Below the pieces are notes generated by a model. That model was given only the letters and a program-made list of their open reading frames with translations. It did not search any database and was not told the origin of the DNA. Of a stretch of DNA of 64,000 nt, positions 27,814-36,833 are shown in pieces. Position 1 is the stretch's first letter. Every line of letters starts with the position of its first letter. This stretch comes from Robbsia andropogonis (GTDB lineage: Bacteria; Pseudomonadota; Gammaproteobacteria; Burkholderiales; Burkholderiaceae). Both the position numbers and the translations under genes were made by a program. The stretch lies in assembly GCF_000970345.1 (NCBI RefSeq), contig NZ_LAQU01000007.1, positions 62,001 to 126,000 of the forward strand, in the 5' to 3' direction.

Positions 27814-29088
27814 TCAATGCCGTGAACCCTGCATCGACCATGCGTCGATTGGCGCGACACGGCGTTCGGAGATGATGATCTCGCCGCTGCCCGCATGCGC
27901 TCGCGCATCAGCGTCGGTCGTTGTGTCGTCAGTGCCGTCACCGTCGCCTTGTACCACGGCGGCGGCGAGGTCGGCATTACCTCCAGCCTCGTCGCTTTCC
28001 CCTGGACGCGCGCGCAGTCCCGGTGCGCCGGCACCCAGACTCCAAAAATACCGATGAGGCATCCATGCCCCCATGCCAGGGCGGAAGCCGTGACGCATGG
28101 CCTGAGCAAGGTAGCGTTGCGCCTCCGCAATCGCATCCTGCGCCGTGTAGCCGCTCGCCAGCAGCGCGGCGATCGCGGCGGCCAGCGTATCGCTGAATCC
28201 AACGCCGCTGCCGGGATGCGGCGGAGAGAACGCATCCCGGCCTTCACGCGTCGTCTTACTCTGCCATGGACCCGCGACGGGGCCGGCGCCGGCAAAGCGA
28301 CGATAGCCGATGCGGCCGCGTTCGCTGAAGATCGTGTGTGCGTATTCGCTACCCTGCGCCGCGGAGAGCACCAGGAATTCCGCGCCGGCGTCGATGATTC
28401 GGCCAATCGCCTGCGCGGTGGCGGCATCGTCACCGGTCGGGTCATCGAGGCCGGCGCCCGCCGGGGTCGGCAGGATGGACGGCCATTCGCTGGCTAACTG
28501 GCCGAAACCGCGCGCCCGTTGCACGATGGCTTGTTCGCCGAGATGCATTTCCACCCCTGACGGTGCCGCATCGTCCTCGCCGTATGGGTCGCTGTCATCC
28601 AGATAGATCACGCTTTCACCCAAGCCTTCATAGCTGGCCAGTTGGCGCGCGAGCGCCGCATCGGCGACCACGATCGACGATTGTGGCACCAGTAACTCAC
28701 CGATTGCCGCGCAAAGGTGGTCATCCGCCAGTATATGGCCGTTTTCGTCGCGGCCCAGGTCTGGGTGCAGGATCAGTGGCAGGGTATCGTAATCGGCCAC
28801 CACTTCGGCGATCGCGCTGGCGATCTCGGCACTGACGGTCGCCCCGATCTTGAACGCGGCAACCGGCATGTCTTCGAGCAACATCCGGGCTTGCGAGACG
28901 ACATGTTCGGGATCGACGGCGGTGACGCCCAGGCAATCGCGGGAATCACGGACTGCGTAACCAGTCAGGACACTGACGCCGTGGCAGCCCATGCTGGCGA
29001 AGGTCGCGAGGTCGGCATGCACGCCGGTGGCACCGGTGGGATCGGCAATGCCGAAGGTTAAAACAATAGGAGGGGGGGAACTTATCAT
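27814..29088 (-). CDS. thiD: Hydroxymethylpyrimidine/phosphomethylpyrimidine kinase (ThiD), long form
   Basis: A ribokinase-fold kinase of thiamine synthesis that phosphorylates hydroxymethylpyrimidine (phosphate). Family signs are PPIVLTFGIADPTGATGVHADL at the start, AAFKIGATVSAEIASAIAEV, LILHPDLG and the C-terminal GSGVGFSDTLAAAIAALLA anion-hole/catalytic segment, with Asp in SDT where many kinases have GAGD or GTGC. At 424 residues it is about 150 longer than usual; the surplus is a middle stretch (residues about 150-230) and an acidic, low-complexity tail. No thiamine riboswitch is seen upstream. Activity seems likely but the first-Ser/Asp changes deserve care. Confidence 0.82.
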   Translation of the reverse strand: MISSPPPIVLTFGIADPTGATGVHADLATFASMGCHGVSVLTGYAVRDSRDCLGVTAVDPEHVVSQARMLLEDMPVAAFKIGATVSAEIASAIAEVVADYDTLPLILHPDLGRDENGHILADDHLCAAIGELLVPQSSIVVADAALARQLASYEGLGESVIYLDDSDPYGEDDAAPSGVEMHLGEQAIVQRARGFGQLASEWPSILPTPAGAGLDDPTGDDAATAQAIGRIIDAGAEFLVLSAAQGSEYAHTIFSERGRIGYRRFAGAGPVAGPWQSKTTREGRDAFSPPHPGSGVGFSDTLAAAIAALLASGYTAQDAIAEAQRYLAQAMRHGFRPGMGAWMPHRYFWSLGAGAPGLRARPGESDEAGGNADLAAAVVQGDGDGTDDTTTDADARAHAGSGEIIISERRVAPIDAWSMQGSRH

Positions 29089-29216
29089 GCGTCAAATTGT
29101 TGCGCAGGCACGTAGTTGCGTGAAAGAGAAACGCCTGTCGGGCTTTCCGTCAATGCGGCAAAACGTTACCATCATGCTTTGCATTGTAGCGGATCGTCGT
29201 ACGACGCATCGAAAGA

Positions 29217-29387
29217 ATGGAATATCAAAGTTGGATGTGCCTGATTTGTGGTTGGATTTACGACGAGGAAGCGGGTTTGCCGGAAGAGGGCATTGCCCCT
29301 GGCACAAAGTGGGACGACGTACCAATCAACTGGACCTGCCCCGAGTGCGGTGCCCGTAAGGAAGATTTCGAGATGGTTCAGATCTGA
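29217..29387 (+). CDS. Rubredoxin
   Basis: A 56-residue iron protein found by direct translation. The four Fe-ligating cysteines are in MCLICGW (CxxC) near residues 8-11 and CPECGA near 41-44. The core YDEEAGLPEEGIAPGTKW and the DFEMV end are classic rubredoxin. It carries single electrons between a reductase and partner oxygenases or peroxide/NO-reducing enzymes. No reductase is adjacent. It is divergent from thiD with 128 bp between, an arrangement common in Burkholderia relatives. ATG 29217 has only a weak ribosome site (GAAAGA). Confidence 0.95.
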   Translation: MEYQSWMCLICGWIYDEEAGLPEEGIAPGTKWDDVPINWTCPECGARKEDFEMVQI

Positions 29388-29427
29388 TTTGCACCGCGCG
29401 CCCCGTCGGGGTGCGTGCGGTCCTGTG

Positions 29428-29463
29428 GCCGGACCCGGTCAGCGCGACGCGGTCCGGCTTTTT
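29428..29463 (+). terminator. Rho-independent terminator after rubredoxin
   Basis: GCCGGACC (29428-29435) pairs perfectly with GGTCCGGC (29451-29458), followed by TTTTT. It lies 40 bp past the rubredoxin stop and before the convergent photolyase gene. Confidence 0.8.
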
Positions 29464-29565
29464 GCGTGGCGCGCCGGCGAGCGGTTGTTGATCCGGCATC
29501 GATGCCTTATACCACCGTCGGGTCGCGCGTCGCGCTCGGGGCATGACTGGTGTGGTGGCAGACCC

Positions 29566-31146
29566 TCACGTCTCGTGCGTGCCGGGTTGCTTTACCACGC
29601 CATAGCGTTCCAGCGTGCGCTGCCGCGCTTCGGCATGGTCGACGAGCGGGTGCGGATATTCCTTGCCGAGCGTGATGCCTGCGCGCGCCAGGATCTCCGG
29701 CTTGGCGAGCCATGGGGCATGGATCGATTTGTCGTCGAGCGCCGCCAGCTCGGGGACCCATTCTCGTATAAAGGCGCCGTTGGCGTCGAATTTCTCCGAT
29801 TGCGTCATCGGATTGAAAATGCGGAAGTAGGGCTGCGCATCGCATCCGCTGGATGACGCCCATTGCCAGTTGCCGTTGTTCGCGGACAGGTCGAAGTCGT
29901 TGAGCAGTCGCTCGAAGTAGGCCTCGCCACGCCGCCAATCGATGCCCAGGTCCTTTATCAGGAACGTCGCCGCGACCATCCGCAGCCGGTTATGCATGAA
30001 GCCGGTCTGGTTGATCTGGCGCATGGCGGCATCCACTAGCGGGTAGCCGGTACGGGCCTCGCACCAGGCCGCGAAATGGGCGTCGGCTTGCTTGCCAGAC
30101 TCCCAGGCAATCAGGTCATAGTCCGGTTTAAAGGCATGGCGTGCCGGTTTGGGTATCCGGAGCGGGGTCGTGTGCGTCTTTTTTGCCGAGTCTTCATCCA
30201 ATTCATCGTCCGTATCGTCGATGACGAGTCGCGGGTGGTGATACAGGATCTGGAAGAAAAAGTCGCGCCAGACGAGCTCTGACAGCCAGGTCTCGGCGCC
30301 CTCGCGGTCGCGCGCCGCGTGGCTGGCGGCATAAGCCGTACGCGCCAGCGCACGCGCCGAGATGGTACCGTGCCGCAGATGCGTCGACAGCAAGCTGGTG
30401 GAGGCCAAGGCCGGGAAGTCGCGTGTGCGATGGTAGTCGCCCACGCGGCTTTCGAATTGCTCCAGCAAGGTCAGCGCGGCGTCCTCACCGGCCGGCAACG
30501 GGCTTTGCGCAGCGCCGAAACCGAGCGCTTTCAGCGATGGCAACTGACGCGGGTGCAGCGTGCCTTTCACGTCAGGCAAGCTCGGTGAACGCGCCGGTGG
30601 GGCCGCGAGTCGGTCGAGATGCCGTTCCGACGGGCGTGCGGCGAAGGCGCAGTCACCTTGCGCCGCCTGCAGCCAGGCGCGCTTGTAGGGCGTATAGACG
30701 CTATACGGCTTGCCGGCGCCTGTGACGATCTCGTTCTTCTCGAAAATGGCCTGATCCTTGAAAGTCCGCAGCACGATATCATCGTCATTCAGGCGGTTGG
30801 CTACTTGGGCGTCGCGGGCGCGGGCGGCAGGTTCGTAGTCGTGATTGAGAAATACCGCGTCCACGCGCAGATGACGCGCCAGCGCGGGTACCAGGGACAC
30901 GGGATCACCGTCGCCAATCCAGAGACCGCCGCCGTGACGTTGAAGGCTGGCTTGCAATTCCGCCAGGCTGTCGTGGATAAAAGCGACACGGGCATCGTGG
31001 GGCGGTAAGCCGTCCAGGATCGTCCGGTCGAATACGAACACACAGTGGACCTGCTGCGCAGCTTCCAGTGCATGGTAGAGTGCTGTCTGGTCGCGAGTAC
31101 GCAGGTCGCGCCGGAACCATACCAGGGCGTTACTGAATTCGGGCAT
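29566..31146 (-). CDS. phrB: Deoxyribodipyrimidine photolyase, class I CPD type
   Basis: A 526-residue photolyase that repairs UV-made cyclobutane pyrimidine dimers with blue light. The N-terminal antenna domain begins LVWFRRDLRTRDQTALYHAL. The FAD-binding domain shows the family signature around TGYPLVDAAMRQINQTGFMHNRLRM and NGNWQWASSSGCDAQPYFRIFNP. A small acidic insertion (DDTDDELDEDSAKK) lies near residue 300. Length is slightly above the 470-500 of close relatives. It is divergent from yqgE with only 32 bp between start codons. Confidence 0.96.
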   Translation of the reverse strand: MPEFSNALVWFRRDLRTRDQTALYHALEAAQQVHCVFVFDRTILDGLPPHDARVAFIHDSLAELQASLQRHGGGLWIGDGDPVSLVPALARHLRVDAVFLNHDYEPAARARDAQVANRLNDDDIVLRTFKDQAIFEKNEIVTGAGKPYSVYTPYKRAWLQAAQGDCAFAARPSERHLDRLAAPPARSPSLPDVKGTLHPRQLPSLKALGFGAAQSPLPAGEDAALTLLEQFESRVGDYHRTRDFPALASTSLLSTHLRHGTISARALARTAYAASHAARDREGAETWLSELVWRDFFFQILYHHPRLVIDDTDDELDEDSAKKTHTTPLRIPKPARHAFKPDYDLIAWESGKQADAHFAAWCEARTGYPLVDAAMRQINQTGFMHNRLRMVAATFLIKDLGIDWRRGEAYFERLLNDFDLSANNGNWQWASSSGCDAQPYFRIFNPMTQSEKFDANGAFIREWVPELAALDDKSIHAPWLAKPEILARAGITLGKEYPHPLVDHAEARQRTLERYGVVKQPGTHET

Positions 31147-31178
31147 ACCGTTACCGTGTCATTGCTAAAATTTGCATC

Positions 31179-31754
31179 ATGTCCAAGTCCTCTGACGATC
31201 GCATCAACCTGACAAACCAATTCCTGATTGCCATGCCGGGCATGGTGGACTCGAATTTTTCGGGTACTGTCATTTATTGCTGTGAACACAGCGAAAAGGG
31301 CGCGCTCGGTCTCGTGATCAATCGACCCACCGACATCGACTTGAAGTCGCTGTTCGACCGGATCGATCTGAAACTCGACAGCGCGACTCTCTCCTCCCTC
31401 CCAGTGTACTTCGGCGGCCCGGTTCAGACAGAGCGTGGCTTCGTGCTGCATGAGCCCGGTGGCGAGTACACGTCGTCGATGTCGGTACCGGGTGGGCTCG
31501 AAATGACCACGTCGAAGGATGTGCTCGAGGCGGTTGCGAGCGGCCAGGGACCGAAAAAGTTCCTGTTGACGCTCGGTCACGCTGGGTGGGGCGCTGGACA
31601 GCTCGAAAACGAGATTGCGCAGAACGGCTGGCTTACCGTGGCCGCTGATCCGTCGATCGTGTTCGACGTACCCGCCGAGCAGCGGCAGGAAGCGGCGCTC
31701 GGCTTGCTCGGCGTCTCGTTGTCGATGCTGTCAGGCGAGGCAGGGCACGCCTGA
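31179..31754 (+). CDS. yqgE: YqgE/AlgH family protein (DUF179)
   Basis: A 191-residue cytoplasmic protein of the YqgE/AlgH family. Hallmarks are LIAMPGMVDSNFSGTVIYCCEH, GALGLVINRPTD, VYFGGPVQTERGFVLH and LTLGHAGWGAGQLENEI. The biochemical role is not settled; in Pseudomonas AlgH was first linked to alginate control. It leads the operon yqgE-ruvX-pyrB-like-pyrC'-plsC; the next gene begins directly after its stop. This order, apart from the missing pyrR, is typical of Burkholderia relatives. Confidence 0.95.
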   Translation: MSKSSDDRINLTNQFLIAMPGMVDSNFSGTVIYCCEHSEKGALGLVINRPTDIDLKSLFDRIDLKLDSATLSSLPVYFGGPVQTERGFVLHEPGGEYTSSMSVPGGLEMTTSKDVLEAVASGQGPKKFLLTLGHAGWGAGQLENEIAQNGWLTVAADPSIVFDVPAEQRQEAALGLLGVSLSMLSGEAGHA

Positions 31755-32381
31755 ATGGTGGGGTCATCTTCACCGTTCGCATCCGATGCCGCGGTGGGCA
31801 CTGCGGCTGCTGGTTCAGGGGCGGGCGGGTCCGGCGAAGCACCGCAAGTGCCTGCCGCTGTTCCGACCAACGCGCCGACCTTCGTGCCGGATGCCGCCGT
31901 GGTGCTCGGTTTCGACTACGGTGAAAAACGCATTGGCCTGGCTGTCGGCAATACGCTGACTAGAAGTGCGAGACCGCTCACGATCATCGAGAATCGGTCG
32001 CGCGATTACCGTTTTGCTGAAATCGGCAAGGTGATTGCGGAGTGGCGTCCAGCGTGCCTCGTGGTGGGGCTGCCGCTGCATCCCGATGGCGCGCCGCATG
32101 AAATGACGCAACTGGCGCGGCGATTCGGCAACCAACTCCATGGTCGTTTTAATGTGCCGGTAGTCTGGGTGGATGAGCGCTATACGTCCGTGGAGGCCCG
32201 CCAGATGGCGCGGGAAACCGGGCAAGGTGGCGGTGGTCGTGGGGGGCGAAATAGCGCGGGGGCAGGTAGCCACCGCGGTGGCCGTGGCCCACGCATCGAT
32301 GATGCCGCGGCCAGCCTGATTCTGCAGCAATACCTGAACGAGGGCGTCGCGGATCATGCCGCGCCCCGCGCGGGTGCCTGA
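31755..32381 (+). CDS. ruvX: Putative Holliday-junction resolvase/pre-16S rRNA nuclease (YqgF/RuvX)
   Basis: A 208-residue RNase H-fold protein of the YqgF family, which processes the 5' end of 16S rRNA. Active-site acids are seen in [27 protein letters not shown] and [15 protein letters not shown]. It is 70 residues longer than E. coli YqgF: the first 45 residues are Ala/Gly/Pro-rich and a Gly/Arg-rich loop ([20 protein letters not shown]) sits just before the last motif. ATG 31755 abuts the yqgE stop, but a start nearer the core cannot be excluded. Its stop overlaps the next start (TGATG), pointing to coupled translation. Confidence 0.92.
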   Translation: MVGSSSPFASDAAVGTAAAGSGAGGSGEAPQVPAAVPTNAPTFVPDAAVVLGFDYGEKRIGLAVGNTLTRSARPLTIIENRSRDYRFAEIGKVIAEWRPACLVVGLPLHPDGAPHEMTQLARRFGNQLHGRFNVPVVWVDERYTSVEARQMARETGQGGGGRGGRNSAGAGSHRGGRGPRIDDAAASLILQQYLNEGVADHAAPRAGA

Positions 32382-33547
32382 TGGCTTGGACGTCGCATCC
32401 GCAGGCACGGCGTGATGGCGCGTTGCAGCACCTGCTGACGTTGGACGGGTTGCCTCGCAAGCATCTGGAGCACTTGTTGCGATGGGCTGCGCGGTATCTC
32501 GATCAATTAATCGCGGGAGATGTTACCTCCGCGCCGGATCGTTGTGCAGGCCAGCCACTGCTTGCCAACGCACGCGTAGCGCCGATGTTTTTCGACGCTC
32601 AGGAACGGCTGCTGCCATTTCATGTGGCTGCACTGTCCCCGGACGTCGACCAACTTACATCGCCCGGCAATACGGCGTTTCGCATGGCGTCCGAGGATTA
32701 CGTCGCGTGCGTCAGGGCTGCCGCCGCCCTCGGTGCGAGCTACAGGACGTGCGCGGAGTCGGGGTTGACGCCGAAAGTGGCCCCGACGTCGTCGTCCGGG
32801 ACTTGTGCATCCGCAAACTTGGCTAATCTGGATGCCCTGCCAGACCGTACACATGGAGAACCCCTGGCGGGACGTGCCCAACGCCCGCTGATCGATTGGT
32901 TGCCGGAACTTGTCGATGCGCGCTATTTGATATTCCACCATCCGCAGAATGGTGCGCCTTTCCTAGTTGCCGCGCATTGCATGCCGCACCAGCACGTCAT
33001 CAATGCCGGCGACGGCAGCTATGCGCACCCCGTTCGTGCGCTGTGCAACGTACTTGATATCCTGCGCCACACCCCGGCGTTGACCGAACTGCGCGTGGCA
33101 ATCGTTGGCGATATCGCCGAGTCCGGTATCGCCCGCTCGACCTTGCACGCGTTGACGACGCTGGGGACTCCGGAGATTCGGGTAGTAGGCCCGACGACGC
33201 TGACCGTTGAAGCCATTGCCCACCTTGGCGCGACCTGGTATGAGGATGGCGCGGTTGGTTTGGCCGATGTCGATGTGGTGATCGTGATGTCGTCACCGGA
33301 TGGGGGCTTGACTGATTCCACCGCACCTGTCGTTCGATTCAACGGCATGCCGCCTACAGGAGATGGCCGGGCGGAGGGCGTCGCGCCCGACATTCTTCGT
33401 CAAGCGGTATGGATGGCGGTGTTGGCAGTATTGGCCGGGCAGTCTGATGGCGATGCCAGCCGTGTTACCGGCGTCTATCGAGGAGATGGCGCTGTCGCAC
33501 AGGATGAATGGACACCACCTCGGATCTACCACCAGGGTAGGCAATAA
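32381..33547 (+). CDS. Aspartate carbamoyltransferase-like protein lacking catalytic residues
   Basis: A 388-residue homologue of PyrB from the class A (PyrB/PyrC') group. Homology is plain in GLPRKHLEHLL, in MPHQHVINAGDGSYAHP and in ELRVAIVGDIAESGIARSTL. The carbamoyl-phosphate motif STRTRTSFE is replaced (FFDAQERLLPFHVAAL). HPTQ reads HPVR, the Arg of DxxxSRVARS is Gly, and the HPGP(M/L)NRG loop is FNGMPPTG. Two stretches (about residues 105-155 and the C-terminus) are unlike PyrB. It probably cannot make carbamoyl aspartate. pyrR, usually upstream in relatives, is absent. The next gene, two bases away, is a dead dihydroorotase partner. Confidence 0.8.
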   Translation: MAWTSHPQARRDGALQHLLTLDGLPRKHLEHLLRWAARYLDQLIAGDVTSAPDRCAGQPLLANARVAPMFFDAQERLLPFHVAALSPDVDQLTSPGNTAFRMASEDYVACVRAAAALGASYRTCAESGLTPKVAPTSSSGTCASANLANLDALPDRTHGEPLAGRAQRPLIDWLPELVDARYLIFHHPQNGAPFLVAAHCMPHQHVINAGDGSYAHPVRALCNVLDILRHTPALTELRVAIVGDIAESGIARSTLHALTTLGTPEIRVVGPTTLTVEAIAHLGATWYEDGAVGLADVDVVIVMSSPDGGLTDSTAPVVRFNGMPPTGDGRAEGVAPDILRQAVWMAVLAVLAGQSDGDASRVTGVYRGDGAVAQDEWTPPRIYHQGRQ

Positions 33548-33549
33548 CG

Positions 33550-34908
33550 ATGCTCGCCACCCCGACCACCCAGGCGATGCCGACGTTGATCGAAGGTGCG
33601 ACGGTGTTGCTGCCGTCGGCATCGGGTTGCGGCTTGCGCTCAGTGCGCGCCGACGTTTACCTCGACTCGGGTGTTATCGCGGGTATCGACACAGTCCCGG
33701 TGGGTTTTGATGTGTCGGCTGCCAAGCGCATTGATGCGCATGGCCTGATGCTTTTACCTGGCATGGTGGATCTTTGCGCGCGTTTTGGCACCACGGCTTC
33801 GGCTTGGCATGAAGCGGTGGCGGGTGGCATCACGGCGTTCTTCAGTCCCGGGAAAGGCGTGATCGATCGGTATGTGGTCTCGGCGTCGATGCCGCAGCGG
33901 GCCGTTCTGGGCCGGGAGGATATTAGCAGTGCCGATTCAGATGCAGGTGCCTATGCAGCCGATGAAATGGTCGGGCGTGTGGCAGGGGCCGTTGCGTCCG
34001 GGATGGCATCGCTTCCGCGTGCAGGGCTCGTTGAGATCGACGAAAGCGATGTTGATGCACCGCAACTGCGCAATGCGATGCTGCGAGCACGTGCGGCAGG
34101 CGCTTCACTATGGTTTCGGCCGCAGGACCGTGCGTTGGCGGGTCATGGCGTAATGGCAAGCGGCACCTTCGCTGTCCGATTGGGGTTGGCAGGCGTGCCG
34201 GCAGAAGCGGAAACGGCGCCGATCAGCCGTATTGTTGCATTGATGCGTGACACGGGTGCCTCAGTGCATTTGTCACGGCTGTCATCGGCAGGTGCGGTGG
34301 CGTTGGTCCGTGATGCAAAGGCCGAGGGGCTTGCGCTCACATGCGACGTCTCGGCACATCATCTTCATCTGATCGATGTGGATATCGGCTGGTTTGACAG
34401 TCGTTTCCGCCTTGATCCCCCTTTACGTGCGGCGATCGATCGTGATGCGCTACGTCGCGGTCTGGCCGATGGCACGATCGATGCAATCTGCTCCGATCAC
34501 ACGCCGCATTCGGTGCGCGCAAAAGCGGTTCCTTTTGCCCAAGCGCCTGCCGGCGCACCCGGGTTTGCGTACTTGCTTGCGTTGACGATCAAATGGGCTA
34601 CCGAAGACCGGATCCCCATGGCCGATGCCATCACGCGGGTCACGTCGGTACCCGCCGCAATCGTCGGGCATCAAGCCTGGGGAATCGTTATCGGCAGGTC
34701 CGCGGATATGCTTCTGATCGATCCCGATGATTATTGGGATGTTCCCGATATCCGGCGAGCGGGGGGCGAGGCAAGAGAAACTCGCGCGCTGTCGCCCTTT
34801 TCCGGCTTCGAACTCCCCGCGCCAATACGGGAAGTCTGGGTTGCAGGTTGTCCGCAGTCGGAATTTTGGGACAAGACATGCCATGCGGATACCTTACAAG
34901 ATCTGTAA
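33550..34908 (+). CDS. Dihydroorotase-like protein PyrC' (non-catalytic type)
   Basis: A 452-residue amidohydrolase-fold protein of the dihydroorotase family. It shows LPGMVDLCARFG where active enzymes have GxxDxHxHxR, so the first metal-binding HxH is lost. ICSDHTPHSVRAKAVPFAQA near residue 315 and GAPGFAYLLALTIKWATEDR are intact family segments. In Pseudomonas and Burkholderia such PyrC' proteins form a scaffold for the PyrB catalytic chains. Here the PyrB-like partner is itself degenerate, so the complex, if made, may have another purpose. ATG 33550 follows the previous stop by two bases. Confidence 0.85.
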   Translation: MLATPTTQAMPTLIEGATVLLPSASGCGLRSVRADVYLDSGVIAGIDTVPVGFDVSAAKRIDAHGLMLLPGMVDLCARFGTTASAWHEAVAGGITAFFSPGKGVIDRYVVSASMPQRAVLGREDISSADSDAGAYAADEMVGRVAGAVASGMASLPRAGLVEIDESDVDAPQLRNAMLRARAAGASLWFRPQDRALAGHGVMASGTFAVRLGLAGVPAEAETAPISRIVALMRDTGASVHLSRLSSAGAVALVRDAKAEGLALTCDVSAHHLHLIDVDIGWFDSRFRLDPPLRAAIDRDALRRGLADGTIDAICSDHTPHSVRAKAVPFAQAPAGAPGFAYLLALTIKWATEDRIPMADAITRVTSVPAAIVGHQAWGIVIGRSADMLLIDPDDYWDVPDIRRAGGEARETRALSPFSGFELPAPIREVWVAGCPQSEFWDKTCHADTLQDL

Positions 34909-34998
34909 TATGCGGTTCACGGGGATGCGGAATGATTCGGCGCTTTGTCGGCGACGCGCATTGTCTGCTTATTTTCTGCCTTTCGCCTACTGTCCTTC

Positions 34999-35868
34999 AT
35001 GCAACGTCCAATGAATTCCGCGCCTGAGACGGTCATTGTCGATTCACATCATGCTGCGTCCGGTCACGGCCCCACCGATCAGGAGCTCATCGTGGCCCGG
35101 CCCGCGCCGACCATGGCGAAATGGCGATTGATCGCACACATCGCAAGGGGTGTCTGGCAAATCCCGACGCGATACAGACGGGCCGATGTTATCGAGAAGC
35201 AGCGCCTGATTCGGGTCTGGTCGGAGCAACTGCTGGCTTTATGTGGTGTGACGTTGAAAGTGCACTTGCCGGACGGTGTGCGGGTGCTGGAGCAAGGGAC
35301 GATGCTGGTGTCGAACCATGTATCCTGGCTCGATATCTATGTCATCAACGCCTGGCGGCCCACGCCATTCGTGGCGAAAGCCGAAATCGCACGCTGGCCG
35401 GTGATTGGCTTTCTGGCGACCGCGATCGGCACCGTGTTTATCCAGCGTGAACGCCGGGGCGATGCGAAGCGGATCGTCGATCAGTTGTCGCGCGTATTGA
35501 AGGAGGGGGGCCTCGTATGCCTCTTTCCAGAAGGGACGACTAGCGATGGGCGTACGGTCCTGCCGTTCCACGCGAATATTTTTCAGGCGGCGGTGGCCGC
35601 GGGGGCGCCGGTCCAGCCAGTGACCTTGCTATACGAACGACCGCATGCCGGTCAACGCGGCGAGCAGTCTCTCGCGCCGGCTTATATCGGTGATATGTCG
35701 CTTGGCGATACGTTGAAAGCGGTGCTGAGGACAGGGCCAATCATTGCGCATCTTTACGTTGGCCAGCCATTGATGGATCTTGCCGATCGACGCAGTGCCG
35801 CACAAGCCGCCTATACGGCGATCGACGAGATGCTGAAGACCATGCAGGCGCCGCTGAACGTGCCGTGA
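34999..35868 (+). CDS. plsC: 1-acyl-sn-glycerol-3-phosphate acyltransferase (PlsC family)
   Basis: A 289-residue lysophosphatidic acid acyltransferase making phosphatidic acid at the inner membrane. Acyltransferase motif I is NHVSWLD (HX4D) near residue 112 and motif III is FPEGTTSDG near 178; VFIQRERRGDAKR matches motif II. An N-terminal extension of about 45 residues precedes the fold. ATG 34999 (MQRPMNSAP) and ATG 35011 are both possible; neither has a strong ribosome site. It closes the yqgE operon and is convergent with apaH, whose stop lies eight bases away. Confidence 0.9.
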   Translation: MQRPMNSAPETVIVDSHHAASGHGPTDQELIVARPAPTMAKWRLIAHIARGVWQIPTRYRRADVIEKQRLIRVWSEQLLALCGVTLKVHLPDGVRVLEQGTMLVSNHVSWLDIYVINAWRPTPFVAKAEIARWPVIGFLATAIGTVFIQRERRGDAKRIVDQLSRVLKEGGLVCLFPEGTTSDGRTVLPFHANIFQAAVAAGAPVQPVTLLYERPHAGQRGEQSLAPAYIGDMSLGDTLKAVLRTGPIIAHLYVGQPLMDLADRRSAAQAAYTAIDEMLKTMQAPLNVP

Positions 35869-35876
35869 TCGTGTAG

Positions 35877-36833
35877 TCAGTTGCCTTCGTACGGGGGCGC
35901 CTCTGAATCGTCTGTCCCTAAAGCATGGCAAGGGACTTGGAACAAGGTGCGCTTGGCGGGATCGCTGGAAAGGCGGCGTCCGCTGAGGCTATTGCCCCAC
36001 ACACAGCCACTATCCAGGCCAAGCAGTCGATCCTTTGTCACCAGGCCCAATGCGGCCCAGTGGCCGAAGATGACGGTGACGTCCGCGGTACGGCGACCTG
36101 GGACGTCGAACCAGGGCATGTAGCCGGGAAGCGCGGAATCCAATCCGCCGTTTGCCTTGAATTCCATCTCGCCCGCCGCGTTGCAAAAACGCATCCGGGT
36201 CAAGGCATTGGCGATCACACGCAGCCGGTCGTCGCCTTCGAGATCATTGCGCCATACATGACCGTTGCCGGCGTAGATGCGGGCGATGAAGGTACGCCAG
36301 TCGTTGCTGCGCAGGCCCGTTTCCAGTTCTGCGGCAAGGGACAGGGTCGTCGCGGCGTCCCATTGCGGGGGCACGCCAGCGTGTACCAAAAGCATGCCGT
36401 CCGTGAAATGTGCCAGCGGACGATGTCGGACCCAGTCTATCAAGGCCGAGGCGTCGGGGGCGTCGAGAATGTCCGAGATGGTGTCGCCGCGCTTCATCGT
36501 GCGCACGCCTGCGGCCACGGCTAATAGGTGCAGGTCGTGATTGCCCAGGATCGCGGTTGCGCGGTTACCTAAGGCGATAAGACGACGTAGGGTGCCGAGG
36601 GAGTCGTGGCCACGGTTAACGAGGTCGCCGCAGAACCATAGTGGTGAGCGGCTCAGGGCCTGGCTGCTGGCGATGCGGCGCTCGTCATCAGCGTCGATTT
36701 GATCAAGCAAACGATCGAGTGCGTCGCGACAGCCTTGTAGATCGCCGATGGCGATGGGCGTATTGCGAGCAAATGAAACGTCAGAGAACGAGCCTGCGCT
36801 GGTGTACGGGAATGCAGTGACAGATGCGGACAT
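35877..36833 (-). CDS. apaH: Symmetrical bis(5'-nucleosyl)-tetraphosphatase (ApaH)
   Basis: A 318-residue metallophosphoesterase that splits Ap4A into two ADP. Metal-binding motifs are IAIGDLQGCRDAL, WFCGDLVNRGHDSL and ILGNHDLHLL; LLVHAGVPPQWD and FGHWAALG follow. GDLQG rather than GDxHG in the first motif is normal for ApaH. It is about 40 residues longer than E. coli ApaH, with an N-terminal lead of some 25 residues and an acidic loop (DADDERRIASSQ). The position facing plsC is usual in Burkholderia relatives. It marks the left border of the polysaccharide locus. Confidence 0.96.
   Translation of the reverse strand: MSASVTAFPYTSAGSFSDVSFARNTPIAIGDLQGCRDALDRLLDQIDADDERRIASSQALSRSPLWFCGDLVNRGHDSLGTLRRLIALGNRATAILGNHDLHLLAVAAGVRTMKRGDTISDILDAPDASALIDWVRHRPLAHFTDGMLLVHAGVPPQWDAATTLSLAAELETGLRSNDWRTFIARIYAGNGHVWRNDLEGDDRLRVIANALTRMRFCNAAGEMEFKANGGLDSALPGYMPWFDVPGRRTADVTVIFGHWAALGLVTKDRLLGLDSGCVWGNSLSGRRLSSDPAKRTLFQVPCHALGTDDSEAPPYEGN

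Noticed and set aside
29089-29216. TPP riboswitch before thiD
   Set aside because: No CTGAGA-type thi box or paired helices were found on the minus strand in the 128-bp leader.
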